A DNA stretch of 64,000 nucleotides from Rhizorhabdus dicambivorans (GTDB lineage: Bacteria; Pseudomonadota; Alphaproteobacteria; Sphingomonadales; Sphingomonadaceae): the NCBI RefSeq assembly GCF_002355275.1, contig NZ_CP023449.1:372001-436000 (forward strand). The letters are read 5' to 3'. The notes under the pieces were generated by a model that saw only the letters and a list, made by a program, of their open reading frames with translations, did no database searches and was not told the origin of the DNA. This document shows positions 16,435-25,711 of this stretch, piece after piece. Each line of letters begins with the position of its first letter. Within the stretch, counting starts at the first letter, position 1. The position numbers were made by a program, and so were the translations under genes.

Positions 16435-17412
16435 TCAGGGGATCAGGACGATCGACCCCGTGGTTTGCCGTCCCTCCAGCGCACGATGGGCCTCGGCGGC
16501 ATCGGACAGCGGCAGGGTGAGGCCGATCGCGACATCGAGCTTGCCGTCGGCGATCATCGCGAACAAGGCCGCCGCGGCGGCGTCCAGCTCCGCCCGGCTG
16601 TCAATATAATCATGGACTTTGGGGCGTGTCAGGAACAGCGAGCCACGCTTGGTCAGGTCAAGCGGGATGAAAGGCGGAACCGGGCCCGATGCATTGCCGA
16701 AGCTGATCATCAGGCCGCGCGGCCGCAGCGAATCGAGCGATGCGTTCCAGCTCGCCGCGCCGACCCCGTCGAATACGACGTCGACCCCCGCGCCGCCGTT
16801 CGCCGCGCGCACCGCCTCCGCCAGCGTCTCGAACGGGCCGTGCAGCGCCTCGCTGGCGCCGAGCCCCCTGGCGATGGCGGCCTTTTCCGCCGATCCGGCA
16901 TGGGCGATCACCCGGACGCCGATCGCCGATAGCCATTGCACCAGCATCCGCCCGACCCCGCCCGCGGCGGCGAGGACCAGCGCGCTCTGCTCCGGCTCGA
17001 TCCGGGCACAGCCGGCGATCATGGTCTGGACGGTCAGCCCCTTGAGCAGCACCGCCGCCGCGGTCCGGTCGTCGATCGTATCGGGCAGCCGGATCAGCCG
17101 GTCGGCGGGGAGATCGGCCCAGCTTGCATAGCTGCGGGGCGTCGCGCTGACATAGCCGACCCGGTCACCGGGCAGGAAACCGCCGACGCCTTCGCCCGCC
17201 GCTTCGACGATGCCCGCCGCCTCGACCCCGAGTGCTGCGGGAAGCGGAAAGGGATAGAGGCCGCTGCGATGGTAGGTGTCGATGAAATTGACCCCGATCG
17301 CACGGTGGCGGACCCGCACCTGGCCCGCCGCCACCGGCCCGCCCACCAGCGGCTCGCTCTCGATCAACTCGGGGCCGCCGAACTGGCGGACGACAAGCCG
17401 GTAGTCCTTCAT
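16435..17412 (-). CDS. NADPH:quinone oxidoreductase (zeta-crystallin type)
   Basis: A 325-residue medium-chain dehydrogenase of the quinone oxidoreductase group, lacking the zinc-binding cysteines. It begins MKDYRLVVRQFGGPE, has the NFIDTYHRSGLYPFPLP motif (about 50-66) that marks E. coli QorA-like enzymes, and an NADPH loop AAAGGVGRMLVQW. It probably reduces quinones by one or two electrons. It is followed, not overlapped, on the same strand by nothing; the dienelactone hydrolase lies upstream by 71 bases. Confidence 0.88.
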   Translation of the reverse strand: MKDYRLVVRQFGGPELIESEPLVGGPVAAGQVRVRHRAIGVNFIDTYHRSGLYPFPLPAALGVEAAGIVEAAGEGVGGFLPGDRVGYVSATPRSYASWADLPADRLIRLPDTIDDRTAAAVLLKGLTVQTMIAGCARIEPEQSALVLAAAGGVGRMLVQWLSAIGVRVIAHAGSAEKAAIARGLGASEALHGPFETLAEAVRAANGGAGVDVVFDGVGAASWNASLDSLRPRGLMISFGNASGPVPPFIPLDLTKRGSLFLTRPKVHDYIDSRAELDAAAAALFAMIADGKLDVAIGLTLPLSDAAEAHRALEGRQTTGSIVLIP

Positions 17413-17483
17413 CGGGTCTCTCCGATGGCCTTCTTCGGCCCGCGAAGTTTGCCACCCAAAAAAAGATGTTGATATACAGTGGC

Positions 17484-18185
17484 TTATGACAGATTCTGGG
17501 CGAAGAAGGCTTCGGTGCGGCCGTCGGCGAGCATGGCTGCGTCCTCCACCCGGCGGTTGCCCATCGTCGCCGCGAAGCCATGATCGACGCCCGGATAATC
17601 CCACAGCGTCACCTTGGGGTGGCCGTCCAGCCCTTCATGCATCTTCGCCTGGATGTCCTTGGGCACGAAGCCGTCATTGCCGGCGATATGGAGCGCGAGC
17701 GGATGGGCGATGGCGTGGCTCTCGCCGAGCAGCCCGTCGAGCCCGACGGCATAATAGCCGACGCTCGCGTTGATGTCGGTCCGCGCGGCGGTCATGTATG
17801 CGAGCCGGCCGCCCAGGCAGTAGCCGACCGCGCCGACCTTGCCGCCGCCCACCATCTTGCGGGCTTCGCGGATCGTCGCCTCGATGTCGCGGATGCCCTG
17901 TTCCTGGTCGAAGGCGTTATAATGGCCGAAGGCTTCCTGCATCTGCTCGGGCACATCGGGGTCGAGTTCGATGCCGGGCCGGATGCGCCAGAACAGATCG
18001 GGCGCGATCGCCAGATAGCCTTTGGCGGCCCATTGGTCGCACTTGATGCGGATGCCCTCATTGACCCCGAAAATCTCCTGGATGACGATGATCGCCGCCT
18101 TGGGCGGGGTGGTGGGCTGCGAGGTATAGGCCAGGAATTCCTCCGCGCCACCGCCGAAGGTGTTGATTTCCGTATAGCTTTTCAC
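17484..18185 (-). CDS. Dienelactone hydrolase family protein
   Basis: A 233-residue alpha/beta hydrolase. The catalytic triad is visible: Cys123 in GYCLGG, Asp171 in AGNDGFV and His202 in GVDHGF. True dienelactone hydrolases open the lactone ring in chlorocatechol degradation, but many family members act on other esters, and no catechol genes adjoin it. It starts with GTG overlapping the ogt stop by four bases (GTGA), so the two genes are co-translated although their functions are unrelated. Confidence 0.87.
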   Translation of the reverse strand: MKSYTEINTFGGGAEEFLAYTSQPTTPPKAAIIVIQEIFGVNEGIRIKCDQWAAKGYLAIAPDLFWRIRPGIELDPDVPEQMQEAFGHYNAFDQEQGIRDIEATIREARKMVGGGKVGAVGYCLGGRLAYMTAARTDINASVGYYAVGLDGLLGESHAIAHPLALHIAGNDGFVPKDIQAKMHEGLDGHPKVTLWDYPGVDHGFAATMGNRRVEDAAMLADGRTEAFFAQNLS

Positions 18186-18679
18186 AGCAGGCCTCCTTGT
18201 TTCTCTGGGCGTCGTTCATGGTCGAGCAGCCATGTCTTGGTGATGATTCCGCGTCCGCCCGAATAATGGCCGATCGTGCCGCCGCTGCCTACCACCCGAT
18301 GGCAGGGAATGACGATCGGAAACGGATTGCGCGCGCAGGCCTGGCCGATCGCGCGGGGCGCGGAGCCGGCGATGCGGGCGAGCGCGCCGTAGCTCAGCGT
18401 CTCGCCGATCGGGATCGCCGCCATCGCGTCGCGCAGCGCCTGGCCGCGCGGCGAGGCGGCGGGGGCGAGCGGCAGCGAGAATCGTTCGAGCGTCCCGTCG
18501 AAATAGGCGGCAAGCTGGGCCGCGGCCTCGGCAGCCGGCGATCCCGGCGGGGGCGCCCCCAACCCGTCGGGCACCGCGCCCGACAGGATCGATACGGCGT
18601 GCAGCATCGCGTCGTCGGCCGCGATCAGGATCGGGCCGATGGGCGAGGACAGCAGGCTTTTCGTCATGGTCATGGACAT
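18182..18679 (-). CDS. ogt: Methylated-DNA--protein-cysteine S-methyltransferase
   Basis: Ogt removes methyl groups from O6-methylguanine by irreversible transfer to its own cysteine. The 165-residue protein has the acceptor PCHRVV with Cys126, preceded by the helix-turn-helix segment GETLSYGALARIAGSAPRA and IGQACARNP. An N-terminal Ada activator domain is absent. Two alternative in-frame ATGs lie within the first five codons. It diverges from the DUF6489 gene by 57 bases. Confidence 0.92.
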   Translation of the reverse strand: MSMTMTKSLLSSPIGPILIAADDAMLHAVSILSGAVPDGLGAPPPGSPAAEAAAQLAAYFDGTLERFSLPLAPAASPRGQALRDAMAAIPIGETLSYGALARIAGSAPRAIGQACARNPFPIVIPCHRVVGSGGTIGHYSGGRGIITKTWLLDHERRPEKQGGLL

Positions 18680-18736
18680 GTCGTGCGCCAGACTCTAGCC
18701 ATGGGAGCGAAGCTTTCAACCGGGCCGGAGGCGTGC

Positions 18737-18982
18737 ATGAAGATCAGCGTCGATGTCGATTGCACCCCAGAGGAAGCGCGCCGCTTCATGGGCCTGCCAG
18801 ATATGACGGCGGTGCACGACGCCTATATCGATAAGATGAAGAAGACGATCGAGGAAGGCGTCACGCCCGACGCGCTCGAGACGATGATGCGCAACTGGAT
18901 GCCGATGGGCGAGGCCGGCATGAACATGTGGCGCACGATGTTCGACCAGATCGGCCGTGCCGGCGGCTCCACCAGCAAATAA
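18737..18982 (+). CDS. DUF6489 family small protein
   Basis: An 81-residue protein: MKISVDVDCTPEEARRFMGL, then PDMTAVHDAYIDKMKKTIEE, then an MxxNWMPMGEAGMNMWRTMFDQIG segment close to the C-terminus. This short family is common in sphingomonads and related alphaproteobacteria directly in front of mnmE; function unknown. Its methionine-rich amphipathic C-terminal helix could mediate oligomerisation (inference). It overlaps the mnmE start by 26 bases, implying cotranscription. Confidence 0.78.
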   Translation: MKISVDVDCTPEEARRFMGLPDMTAVHDAYIDKMKKTIEEGVTPDALETMMRNWMPMGEAGMNMWRTMFDQIGRAGGSTSK

Positions 18983-20261
18983 TCCCGCGACGATCTTCGC
19001 CCTGTCGAGCGGTGCCCCGCCGGCCGGGGTCGCGGTCGTCCGGATCAGCGGGCCGGCGGCGGGCGAGACGCTGGACCGGCTGACCGGCCGCGCCCGGCCT
19101 GAAGCGCGCCGCGCGGTGTTGCGGACATTGACCGATCCCACCGATGGACATGCGCTCGACCGCGCGCTGCTGCTGTGGCTTCCGGGGCCCGCCAGCGCGA
19201 CCGGCGAGGACATGGCCGAGCTTCACCTTCATGGCGGCAGGGCAGTGACGGCGTCGGTGCTTGGGTCGCTGGCGCGCCTGCCGGGGCTGCGGCCCGCCGA
19301 ACCGGGCGAGTTCACCCGCCGGGCCTTCGAGAACGGGCGGATCGACCTCAACGAAGCCGAGGCGCTTGCCGACCTGCTCGCCGCCGAGACCGAGAGCCAG
19401 CGCCGCAATGCGATGATGCTGGCGGGCGGGGCGCTCAGCCGCGCATTGGAGGATTGGCAGGGCAGGGTGCTCGCGATGTCCGCCCGGCTGGAGGCCGAGA
19501 TCGATTTTTCCGACGAGGATGATGTCGCCCCGCTCGATCCGGGCTTTGCCGCCGAGCTGGCGGCGCTGGCCGGCGAGGTGGCGCGCTGGCGCGGCCGCGT
19601 GCCGGTCGAGCGGCTGCGCGATGGTATCCGCGTCGTGCTGGCCGGCCCGCCCAATGCCGGTAAGTCGACCCTGCTCAACGCGCTCGCGGGGCGCGAGGCG
19701 GCAATCGTCACCCCCATCGCCGGCACCACCCGCGACCTGATCGAGGCGCCGGTATCGGTCGGCGGCATCCCCTTCCTGCTGATCGACACGGCTGGGCTGC
19801 ACGAAGGCAGCGGCGACGCCGTCGAGGCGATCGGCATCGATCGCGCCACCCAGGCGATGATGGCGGCGGACCTGCTGCTCTGGCTCGGCGACCCCGCCGA
19901 AGCGCCGGCGGGCGCGATCCGGGTCGGGGCCCAGGCCGATCGGCTCGGGCGCGATCCGGCGGCCTATGATCTCCTGCTGTCTGCCCGGACCGGGGAGGGG
20001 CTCGACGAGCTGATCGCCCTGCTCGTCGAATGCGCCCGCGTGCTGCTGCCGGCGGAAGGCGAAGCCGCGCTGTCGGCTCGCCAGCGAATTGCCCTCGATC
20101 GGTTGGGAGATGCGCTCGAGCTTGGCCGGACCGAGCGCGACCCGATCCTTATCGCCGAGGCGCTGCGCCTTGCCCGTGTCGCGATCGACGCTCTCACTGG
20201 CCGGGCGGGGACGGAGGACATGCTCGACGGTCTGTTCGGGCGCTTCTGTATCGGCAAATAG
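18957..20261 (+). CDS. mnmE: tRNA modification GTPase MnmE
   Basis: MnmE with MnmG makes the 5-carboxymethylaminomethyl group on U34 of certain tRNAs. The 434-residue protein has the N-terminal tetrahydrofolate-binding domain (TIFALSSG, residues 12-19), a G domain inserted in the helical domain with G1 GPPNAGKST (230-238), G2 GTTRD (256-260) and G3 DTAG (277-280), and the C-terminal CIGK with the conserved cysteine. The apparent start is a GTG inside the DUF6489 gene; no ATG is available before the conserved TIFALSSG. Confidence 0.95.
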   Translation: MPAAPPANNPATIFALSSGAPPAGVAVVRISGPAAGETLDRLTGRARPEARRAVLRTLTDPTDGHALDRALLLWLPGPASATGEDMAELHLHGGRAVTASVLGSLARLPGLRPAEPGEFTRRAFENGRIDLNEAEALADLLAAETESQRRNAMMLAGGALSRALEDWQGRVLAMSARLEAEIDFSDEDDVAPLDPGFAAELAALAGEVARWRGRVPVERLRDGIRVVLAGPPNAGKSTLLNALAGREAAIVTPIAGTTRDLIEAPVSVGGIPFLLIDTAGLHEGSGDAVEAIGIDRATQAMMAADLLLWLGDPAEAPAGAIRVGAQADRLGRDPAAYDLLLSARTGEGLDELIALLVECARVLLPAEGEAALSARQRIALDRLGDALELGRTERDPILIAEALRLARVAIDALTGRAGTEDMLDGLFGRFCIGK

Positions 20262-20264
20262 CCG

Positions 20265-20280
20265 TGTTTCACGTGGAACA
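20265..20280. promoter_or_regulatory. parS site 1
   Basis: TGTTTCACGTGGAACA matches the conserved 16-bp parS palindrome (TGTTTCACGTGAAACA) except for one base. It lies between the mnmE stop and the mnmG start. ParB would load here to form the centromere. Confidence 0.9.
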
Positions 20281-20319
20281 TTTTTGACTCGCGGCGTCCG
20301 CTCGGATAGCGGCGGAGGC

Positions 20320-22179
20320 ATGGCGGACAGCTTTGATGTGATCGTGGTCGGTGGCGGCCATGCCGGCTGTGAAGCGGCGGCGGCGGCGGCGCGAATGGGC
20401 GCGCGCACCGCACTGGTCTCGATGCGGCGCGACATGATCGGGGCGATGTCGTGCAACCCGGCGATCGGAGGACTTGGCAAGGGCCATCTGGTTCGCGAGG
20501 TCGACGCCTGCGATGGGATCATCGCCCGCGCTGCCGATCGCGCCGCGATCCACTATCGCATGCTCAACAGCAGCAAGGGTGCCGCCGTCCAGGGCCCCCG
20601 GGTGCAGGCCGACCGCCGCCTGTTCAAGGCGGCGATCCACGATCTACTCGATCAGCAGTCCAATCTCGACATCATCGAAGGCGCCGCCGAGAACCTGCTG
20701 CTCGGCGATGTTTCACGTGGAACAGAGGGGCTGGTCCTCGCCGACGGCCGAACCCTGAGGGCGAAAGCCGTCGTGCTGGCGACCGGTACCTTCCTCAATG
20801 CGAAGCTCCATTTCGGGATGGACTGCCGCGAAGGCGGGCGGGTCGGCGAGGCGCCGGCCATCGGTCTGGCGGAGCAGCTTCGGGCGCTCGATCTGCCAAT
20901 AGCCCGACTCAAGACAGGGACCCCACCGCGCCTCGACGGGCGCACGATCGACTGGGCTGGCCTAGACCGGCAGCCCTCGGACGGGGAGGGCTGGACCTTC
21001 TCGGCGATGAGCGCGGGGCGGAGCGTGCCTCAGCTCGCCTGTGCGATCACCCGCACCAACCAGCGAACCCATGACGTGATCCGCGCCGGCCTCGATCGCT
21101 CGCCGCTCTTTTCCGGGGCGATCACCGGGGTCGGCCCGCGCTATTGTCCCTCGATCGAGGATAAGGTCCATCGCTTCGGCGACCGTGACGGCCACCAGAT
21201 TTTCCTCGAACCCGAGGGGCTGGATGATCATCTCGTCTATCCCAATGGCGTCTCGACCTCGCTGCCCGAGGATGTCCAGCTAGAGATGCTGCGCACGGTT
21301 CCGGGTCTCGAAAAGGTGGCGATCGTCCAGCCCGGCTATGCCGTCGAATATGATCATATCGATCCGCGCGCGCTGACCGCGGGGCTGGGGCTGCGGGCAA
21401 TGCCGGGGCTTTATTGCGCCGGGCAGATCAACGGCACGACCGGCTATGAAGAGGCGGCCGCGCAGGGGCTTGCCGCCGGCATGAATGCGGCGGCGTTCGC
21501 GGCGGGGCGCGATCCGATCCATTTCGACCGCGCCACCTCCTATATCGGGGTGATGATCGACGACCTCACCCTGCAGGGGGTGTCGGAGCCCTATCGAATG
21601 CTCACCGCCCGCGCCGAATATCGGCTGCGGCTGCGTGCCGACAATGCGGGTGCCCGCCTTACTGGATGGGCAGACGATCATGGCGCTGTGTCGGCCGCGC
21701 GGCGAGCATTCCACGTGGAACAGGAGGCGGCGCGAGCCAGCTTGCGCTCCGCGATCGACGGCCGTCTCGTCACCGCGTCGGAGCTGATCGCGGCCGGCGC
21801 GAACGTCACGGCCGATCATGCCCGTCGCTCGCTCGGGGAGTGGCTTCGTTATGCCGAGGTCGGCGACGAGCAGCTGCTGGCGCTCGAACCGGCGGCAGGG
21901 TCGGTGCCGGCCTCGATCCGCGCCGAGGTTATCCAGGACTGCCGCTATGCGCCCTATCTGGTCCGGCAGGATCTGGAGATAGCCCGGCTGCGCAGTGACG
22001 AACGGGTCGGGCTCGGTGCGATCGCCGACTATGGCGCGATCGCCGGCCTGTCCAACGAGATGGTCGAGCGGCTTAACGCCGCGCGTCCCGCCGACCTCGC
22101 GGCGGCGGGGCGGGTGCGGGGGGTGACGCCGGCTGCGCTCGCAGCGATCATGGTCCACGCCCGGCGGCTCGCGGCATGA
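20320..22179 (+). CDS. mnmG: tRNA uridine-5-carboxymethylaminomethyl modification enzyme MnmG (GidA)
   Basis: MnmG is the FAD-containing partner of MnmE. The 619-residue protein opens [20 protein letters not shown] with the FAD-binding GGGHAG (11-16), has the [12 protein letters not shown] and [16 protein letters not shown] signatures and the helical C-terminal domain that binds MnmE and tRNA. GGCGGAGG directly precedes the ATG. Two parS sites are embedded in its coding sequence, and its stop overlaps the rsmG start by four bases. Confidence 0.96.
   Translation: MADSFDVIVVGGGHAGCEAAAAAARMGARTALVSMRRDMIGAMSCNPAIGGLGKGHLVREVDACDGIIARAADRAAIHYRMLNSSKGAAVQGPRVQADRRLFKAAIHDLLDQQSNLDIIEGAAENLLLGDVSRGTEGLVLADGRTLRAKAVVLATGTFLNAKLHFGMDCREGGRVGEAPAIGLAEQLRALDLPIARLKTGTPPRLDGRTIDWAGLDRQPSDGEGWTFSAMSAGRSVPQLACAITRTNQRTHDVIRAGLDRSPLFSGAITGVGPRYCPSIEDKVHRFGDRDGHQIFLEPEGLDDHLVYPNGVSTSLPEDVQLEMLRTVPGLEKVAIVQPGYAVEYDHIDPRALTAGLGLRAMPGLYCAGQINGTTGYEEAAAQGLAAGMNAAAFAAGRDPIHFDRATSYIGVMIDDLTLQGVSEPYRMLTARAEYRLRLRADNAGARLTGWADDHGAVSAARRAFHVEQEAARASLRSAIDGRLVTASELIAAGANVTADHARRSLGEWLRYAEVGDEQLLALEPAAGSVPASIRAEVIQDCRYAPYLVRQDLEIARLRSDERVGLGAIADYGAIAGLSNEMVERLNAARPADLAAAGRVRGVTPAALAAIMVHARRLAA
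20709..20724. promoter_or_regulatory. parS site 2, inside mnmG
   Basis: TGTTTCACGTGGAACA, identical to site 1, here read through as part of the mnmG coding sequence (residues DVSRGTE). Confidence 0.9.
21707..21722. promoter_or_regulatory. parS-like site 3, inside mnmG
   Basis: CATTCCACGTGGAACA keeps the perfect 12-bp core TTCCACGTGGAA but differs from consensus at the first two positions. It encodes FHVEQ in MnmG. Probably a weaker ParB site. Confidence 0.75.
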
Positions 22180-22817
22180 CCGAGGCGGAGGCGCGCGCCT
22201 GGGTCGAGGCGCTTGTTCCACGTGAAACAGTCGAGCAGCTTGAGCGGCTGGTCGCGATCGTCCTCGATGAGATGGGCCGCCAGAACCTTATCGCCGCGTC
22301 GACCGCCGAACATATCTGGGCGCGCCATATCGTCGATTCGGCGCAGCTGCTGCCGATGGCGCCGGACGAGGCGGCAAGCTGGATCGACCTCGGTTCGGGC
22401 GCCGGCTTTCCGGGAATGGTGGTCGCGGCAATGCGGCCGGGCCTGCACATCACCCTGGTCGAATCCCGGCGCAAGCGGATCGATTTCCTGTCCGGGATGG
22501 CGGACGCCCTCGGCCTGGCCGATCGCGTGACGGTGGCCGGCTGCCGACTCGAAATGCTCGATAGCGCCGCGCAGGATGTGATCAGCGCGCGCGCCTTCGC
22601 GCCGATGGACCGGCTGCTGCCGCTCGCACACCGCTTCTCGCATCCCGGCACCGTCTGGCTGCTTCCCAAGGGGCGAAGTGCAGCTTCCGAACTGGATGCG
22701 GCCCGCGCTTCATGGCAGGGTGATTTCCGGATCGAGCCGAGCCTGACCGATCCCGATTCGGCGATCATTGTCGCCACCAAGGTTCAACCCAGGGGCAGGG
22801 GGCCCAAGCAGCGATGA
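22176..22817 (+). CDS. rsmG: 16S rRNA (guanine527-N7)-methyltransferase RsmG
   Basis: RsmG (GidB) methylates N7 of G527 in 16S rRNA; loss gives low-level streptomycin resistance. The 213-residue protein has the SAM motif [16 protein letters not shown] (residues 69-84) and [15 protein letters not shown]. The ATG overlaps the mnmG stop (ATGA). The order mnmE-mnmG-rsmG-parA-parB is the classic chromosomal origin-proximal arrangement. Confidence 0.95.
   Translation: MTEAEARAWVEALVPRETVEQLERLVAIVLDEMGRQNLIAASTAEHIWARHIVDSAQLLPMAPDEAASWIDLGSGAGFPGMVVAAMRPGLHITLVESRRKRIDFLSGMADALGLADRVTVAGCRLEMLDSAAQDVISARAFAPMDRLLPLAHRFSHPGTVWLLPKGRSAASELDAARASWQGDFRIEPSLTDPDSAIIVATKVQPRGRGPKQR
22214..22229. promoter_or_regulatory. 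parS site 4, inside rsmG
   Basis: TGTTCCACGTGAAACA is a near-consensus parS, reading VPRETV in RsmG. With the other three sites it makes a centromere-like cluster of about 2 kb just upstream of parAB. Confidence 0.9.
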
Positions 22818-22824
22818 TCCGCCC

Positions 22825-23604
22825 ATGATCCGAATTGCGATCGCGAACCAGAAGGGCGGGGTGGGCAAGACGACCACCGCGATCAACCTCGCCACCGCGC
22901 TGGCCGCTACCGGCTGGCGGGTGCTGCTCGTCGATTTCGACCCGCAGGGCAATGCCTCGACCGGCCTCGGCGTCGGCCAGGCGGCGCGCGGCCGCTCCAG
23001 CTATGAACTGCTTCGGCACGACTGCACCGTCGAGGAAGCGGTGATCGCGACCCAGGTTCCCCGGCTTGACCTGATTCCGGCGACCCAGGATCTGACCGGT
23101 GCCGAGATCGAGCTGATCGATGTCGAGAAGCGCACCCATCGCCTCCACCATGCGCTGGAGCAGCAGGAGGATCGCTGGGACGTCTGCCTGATCGACTGTC
23201 CGCCGTCGCTCGGCCTGCTGACGGTCAACGCGCTGGTCGCGGCGAACATGCTGCTGGTGCCGCTGCAATGCGAGTTCTTCGCGCTGGAAGGGCTGACCCA
23301 GCTGCTGCAGACGATCGAGCGGGTGCGCGCGCGCTTTAACCCGCAGCTGGCGATCCTCGGGGTCGCGCTGACCATGTATGACCGGCGCAACCGGCTGTCC
23401 GAGCAGGTTGCCGCCGATGTCCGCGACGTATTGGGGGATGTGGTGTTCGAAACGGTGATCCCGCGCAATGTGCGCCTGTCCGAGGCGCCGAGCCATGGCG
23501 TCCCCGCCCTGATCTACGATCATCGCTGCCCGGGCTCCGAGGCCTATATCGGCCTGGCCCGTGAATGCATCGCCCGGCTGACCCGAAAGGCGCAGGCGGC
23601 ATGA
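22825..23604 (+). CDS. parA: Chromosome-partitioning ATPase ParA (Soj)
   Basis: ParA is the DNA-bound ATPase whose gradient pulls ParB-parS complexes to the new pole. The 259-residue protein has the deviant Walker A NQKGGVGKTT (residues 8-17), the A' motif around DFDPQGN and Walker B VCLIDCPPSLG. The ATG giving MIRIAIANQ is chosen; in-frame codons before it belong to the rsmG overlap. Its proximity to mnmG-rsmG and to parS shows it is chromosomal rather than plasmid-borne. It overlaps parB by four bases. Confidence 0.95.
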   Translation: MIRIAIANQKGGVGKTTTAINLATALAATGWRVLLVDFDPQGNASTGLGVGQAARGRSSYELLRHDCTVEEAVIATQVPRLDLIPATQDLTGAEIELIDVEKRTHRLHHALEQQEDRWDVCLIDCPPSLGLLTVNALVAANMLLVPLQCEFFALEGLTQLLQTIERVRARFNPQLAILGVALTMYDRRNRLSEQVAADVRDVLGDVVFETVIPRNVRLSEAPSHGVPALIYDHRCPGSEAYIGLARECIARLTRKAQAA

Positions 23605-24497
23605 GCGCCGATACCCCTCGCCGCGGCCTCGGCCGGGGCCTGTCCGCGCTGCTGGGCGAAACCGTCGCCGAACAGCCGATCGATCCGGGCGCGCCGCGCG
23701 CCGCCGGTGTCCGGATGATGTCGGTCGGACATATCTATGCCAATCCGCACCAGCCGCGCCGCCATTTCGACGATGCCGCGCTCGACGAGCTCGCCGCATC
23801 GATCGGGCAGCGCGGGCTGATCCAGCCGATCGTGGTGCGGCCCAATCCGCACAACAGCGCCTATCAGATCGTCGCCGGCGAACGGCGCTGGCGCGCGGCG
23901 CAGCGGGCGCGCCTGCATGAGGTGCCGGTCATCGTCCGCGAGCTGTCGGACGCCGACACGCTGGAGTTCGCAATCGTTGAGAACATCCAGAGACAGGATC
24001 TCAACGCGGTCGAGGAAGCCGTGTCCTATCAAAGGCTTATCAAGGAATTTGGGCATACGCAGGAGGAGCTGGGCAAGCTCGTTGCCAAATCGCGCAGCCA
24101 TGTCGCCAACATGCTCCGGCTGCTCGACCTGCCCGACGAGGTGCAGGCGATGGTCGCCGACGGCCGGCTGTCGATGGGCCACGCCCGCGCGCTGATCACG
24201 GCGCCCGATCCCCACGCTTTGGCGCTCCAGGTGATCAGCCGCGAGCTTTCGGTGCGCGAGACCGAGAAGCTGGCCAAGGGCAGCAAGGCACCCGGCAAGG
24301 CGGCGGCGCCCAGGACCAACGCGGCGCCCGGAGTCCCCAGCGCCGACATCGAGGCGCTCGAACGGCAGATCGGCGATATCCTCGGGCTCAAGGTGACGAT
24401 CGCGCATGGCGACAAGGGTGGGACGATCTCGGTTGCCTACACGACCCTCGATCAGCTCGATCTGGTCTGCCAGCGGCTGAGCGGCGAGCCGATCTGA
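23601..24497 (+). CDS. parB: Chromosome-partitioning protein ParB (Spo0J)
   Basis: ParB is the CTP-dependent clamp that loads at parS and spreads. The 298-residue protein has the N-terminal ParA-activating region (RRGLGRGLSALLGE, about 7-20), the CTP-binding motifs (NPHQPRRHFDD; IVAGERRWRAAQ with the GERRxRA box; ENIQRQDLN), a central HTH (TQEELGKLVAKSRSHVANML) and a C-terminal dimerisation domain after a variable linker (KGSKAPGKAAAPR). Its ATG overlaps the parA stop. Confidence 0.95.
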   Translation: MSADTPRRGLGRGLSALLGETVAEQPIDPGAPRAAGVRMMSVGHIYANPHQPRRHFDDAALDELAASIGQRGLIQPIVVRPNPHNSAYQIVAGERRWRAAQRARLHEVPVIVRELSDADTLEFAIVENIQRQDLNAVEEAVSYQRLIKEFGHTQEELGKLVAKSRSHVANMLRLLDLPDEVQAMVADGRLSMGHARALITAPDPHALALQVISRELSVRETEKLAKGSKAPGKAAAPRTNAAPGVPSADIEALERQIGDILGLKVTIAHGDKGGTISVAYTTLDQLDLVCQRLSGEPI

Positions 24498-24551
24498 GGA
24501 TCGGATGTTAGCTCGAGCGTCTTTGGAGTCCAATCTAAGCTATTGATTTTT

Positions 24552-24648
24552 CGTCACTCCAGCGAAGGCTGGAGTCCATGTCTCTCCACGCCTCAGAGGA
24601 CATCTGAGAAGAAAGCAGACATGGATGCCAGCCTTCGCTGGCATGACG
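24552..24648. repeat. Paired-palindrome intergenic repeat, family A, standard copy
   Basis: The left arm (CGTCACTCCAGCGAAGGCTG onward to CATGTCTCTC) and the right arm (GACATGGATGCCAGCCTTCG to CATGACG) are inverted copies around a short variable centre with CATCTGAGAAG. It separates the convergent ends of parB and holA. About 95 bases, closely matching the copy at 57.8-57.9 kb. Confidence 0.85.
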
Positions 24649-24688
24649 GGCTGGTTCGTGTGACGCCTGAACAAGCTGAGACGCCGTC

Positions 24689-25711
24689 TCAGCGGCGCGG
24701 AGCCGCCGCCGCTCGCGCGATCGTCAGAAGTTCCTCGCCGATCAACAACATGCCGGGCGCTCCTGAGCGCTTATAGGCACGTTCGAGAGCAGCTAGGCGG
24801 GTGGTGGCGGTGGCCAGCCGGTCGGGTGTCCAGCGGTGAAGAAGCCCCGCTACCACCTTCTGATCCTTCCAGAAAATCGCCTTGCCCGCGCCGGCCATGA
24901 CCGAATCGACGCTCTGCCCGGCGGCCACCTCGGCGCGCAGCGGCGCGACCTGGGCGATGCGGCGGAGCAGGGCCCGGACCACGCCGATCGCCTCGGTCGG
25001 GCCGATCAGCGCCAGTTCAGCGGCGGCCTGATCGGGCCGCCCGCCCATCACCGCGTCGACGATCGCGCCGAGGTCGCTCTCGTCATTGGCGGCGCCGATC
25101 GCGCCCAGAGCGGCCATGTCGGCGGGCTTCGGCTCCTCGGGTGAGGCGTCGAGGAACAGCGCCAGCTTCTCCAGCTCGCGGGCCATCAGCGCCCGATCGG
25201 CATTGGTAGCGGCGACCAGCGCCTGTGCCGCGCGCGGATCGAGCCGCAGCCCCAGCTCGCGGGCCAGCTCGGCCGCCACCTGGTCGGCGGCGCGGCCCTC
25301 GGGCAGATAGGAAGCGAAGGCGAGGGCGGCGCCAGAGGCCAGCGCCAGCTTCACCAGCTTGGCGTCCTTGCGCAGATTGCCCGCCACCACCACCACCGGA
25401 TTGCCGGCCGAGGGCGCCTCCAGAAGCGCCTGGGCGGCGTCGATGATCTCGTCCCCGGCCGGATCGACGCGGATATGGCGCGCGCCGCCGAACAGCGAGA
25501 TCGAGGCGGCCTCGTCCGCTAGCCGGGCCGGGTCTTCCTTGAGCTGCGCCGAGGTCAGGTCGATCCGCTCGGCATCGGCACCCATCGCCTTGTCGATCCG
25601 CGCCGCCAGCGCGCGCGATCCCGATTCGTCGGGGCCGTAGAGCAGGATCAGCCGGATCGCGGGATCGGGCTTGTCGAGCGCCCGGGCGATCTGGCCGGCA
25701 TCGGCCTTCAC
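24689..25711 (-). CDS. holA: DNA polymerase III delta subunit
   Basis: Delta is the clamp-opening wrench of the beta-clamp loader. The 340-residue protein has the weak sequence pattern of the family: LILLYGPDESGSRALAARID (domain 1), NPVVVVAGNLRKDAKLVKLA (domain 1-2) and a helical domain 3 ending RSGAPGMLLIGEELLTIARAAA. The GTG start overlaps the lptE stop by four bases (GTGA), which decides it. lptE-holA directly after leuS is the standard proteobacterial order. Confidence 0.88.
   Translation of the reverse strand: MKADAGQIARALDKPDPAIRLILLYGPDESGSRALAARIDKAMGADAERIDLTSAQLKEDPARLADEAASISLFGGARHIRVDPAGDEIIDAAQALLEAPSAGNPVVVVAGNLRKDAKLVKLALASGAALAFASYLPEGRAADQVAAELARELGLRLDPRAAQALVAATNADRALMARELEKLALFLDASPEEPKPADMAALGAIGAANDESDLGAIVDAVMGGRPDQAAAELALIGPTEAIGVVRALLRRIAQVAPLRAEVAAGQSVDSVMAGAGKAIFWKDQKVVAGLLHRWTPDRLATATTRLAALERAYKRSGAPGMLLIGEELLTIARAAAAPRR

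Noticed and set aside
22825-24497. parA-parB as an integrated plasmid partition system
   Set aside because: Directly follows mnmE-mnmG-rsmG and has chromosomal parS sites, the normal chromosomal context.
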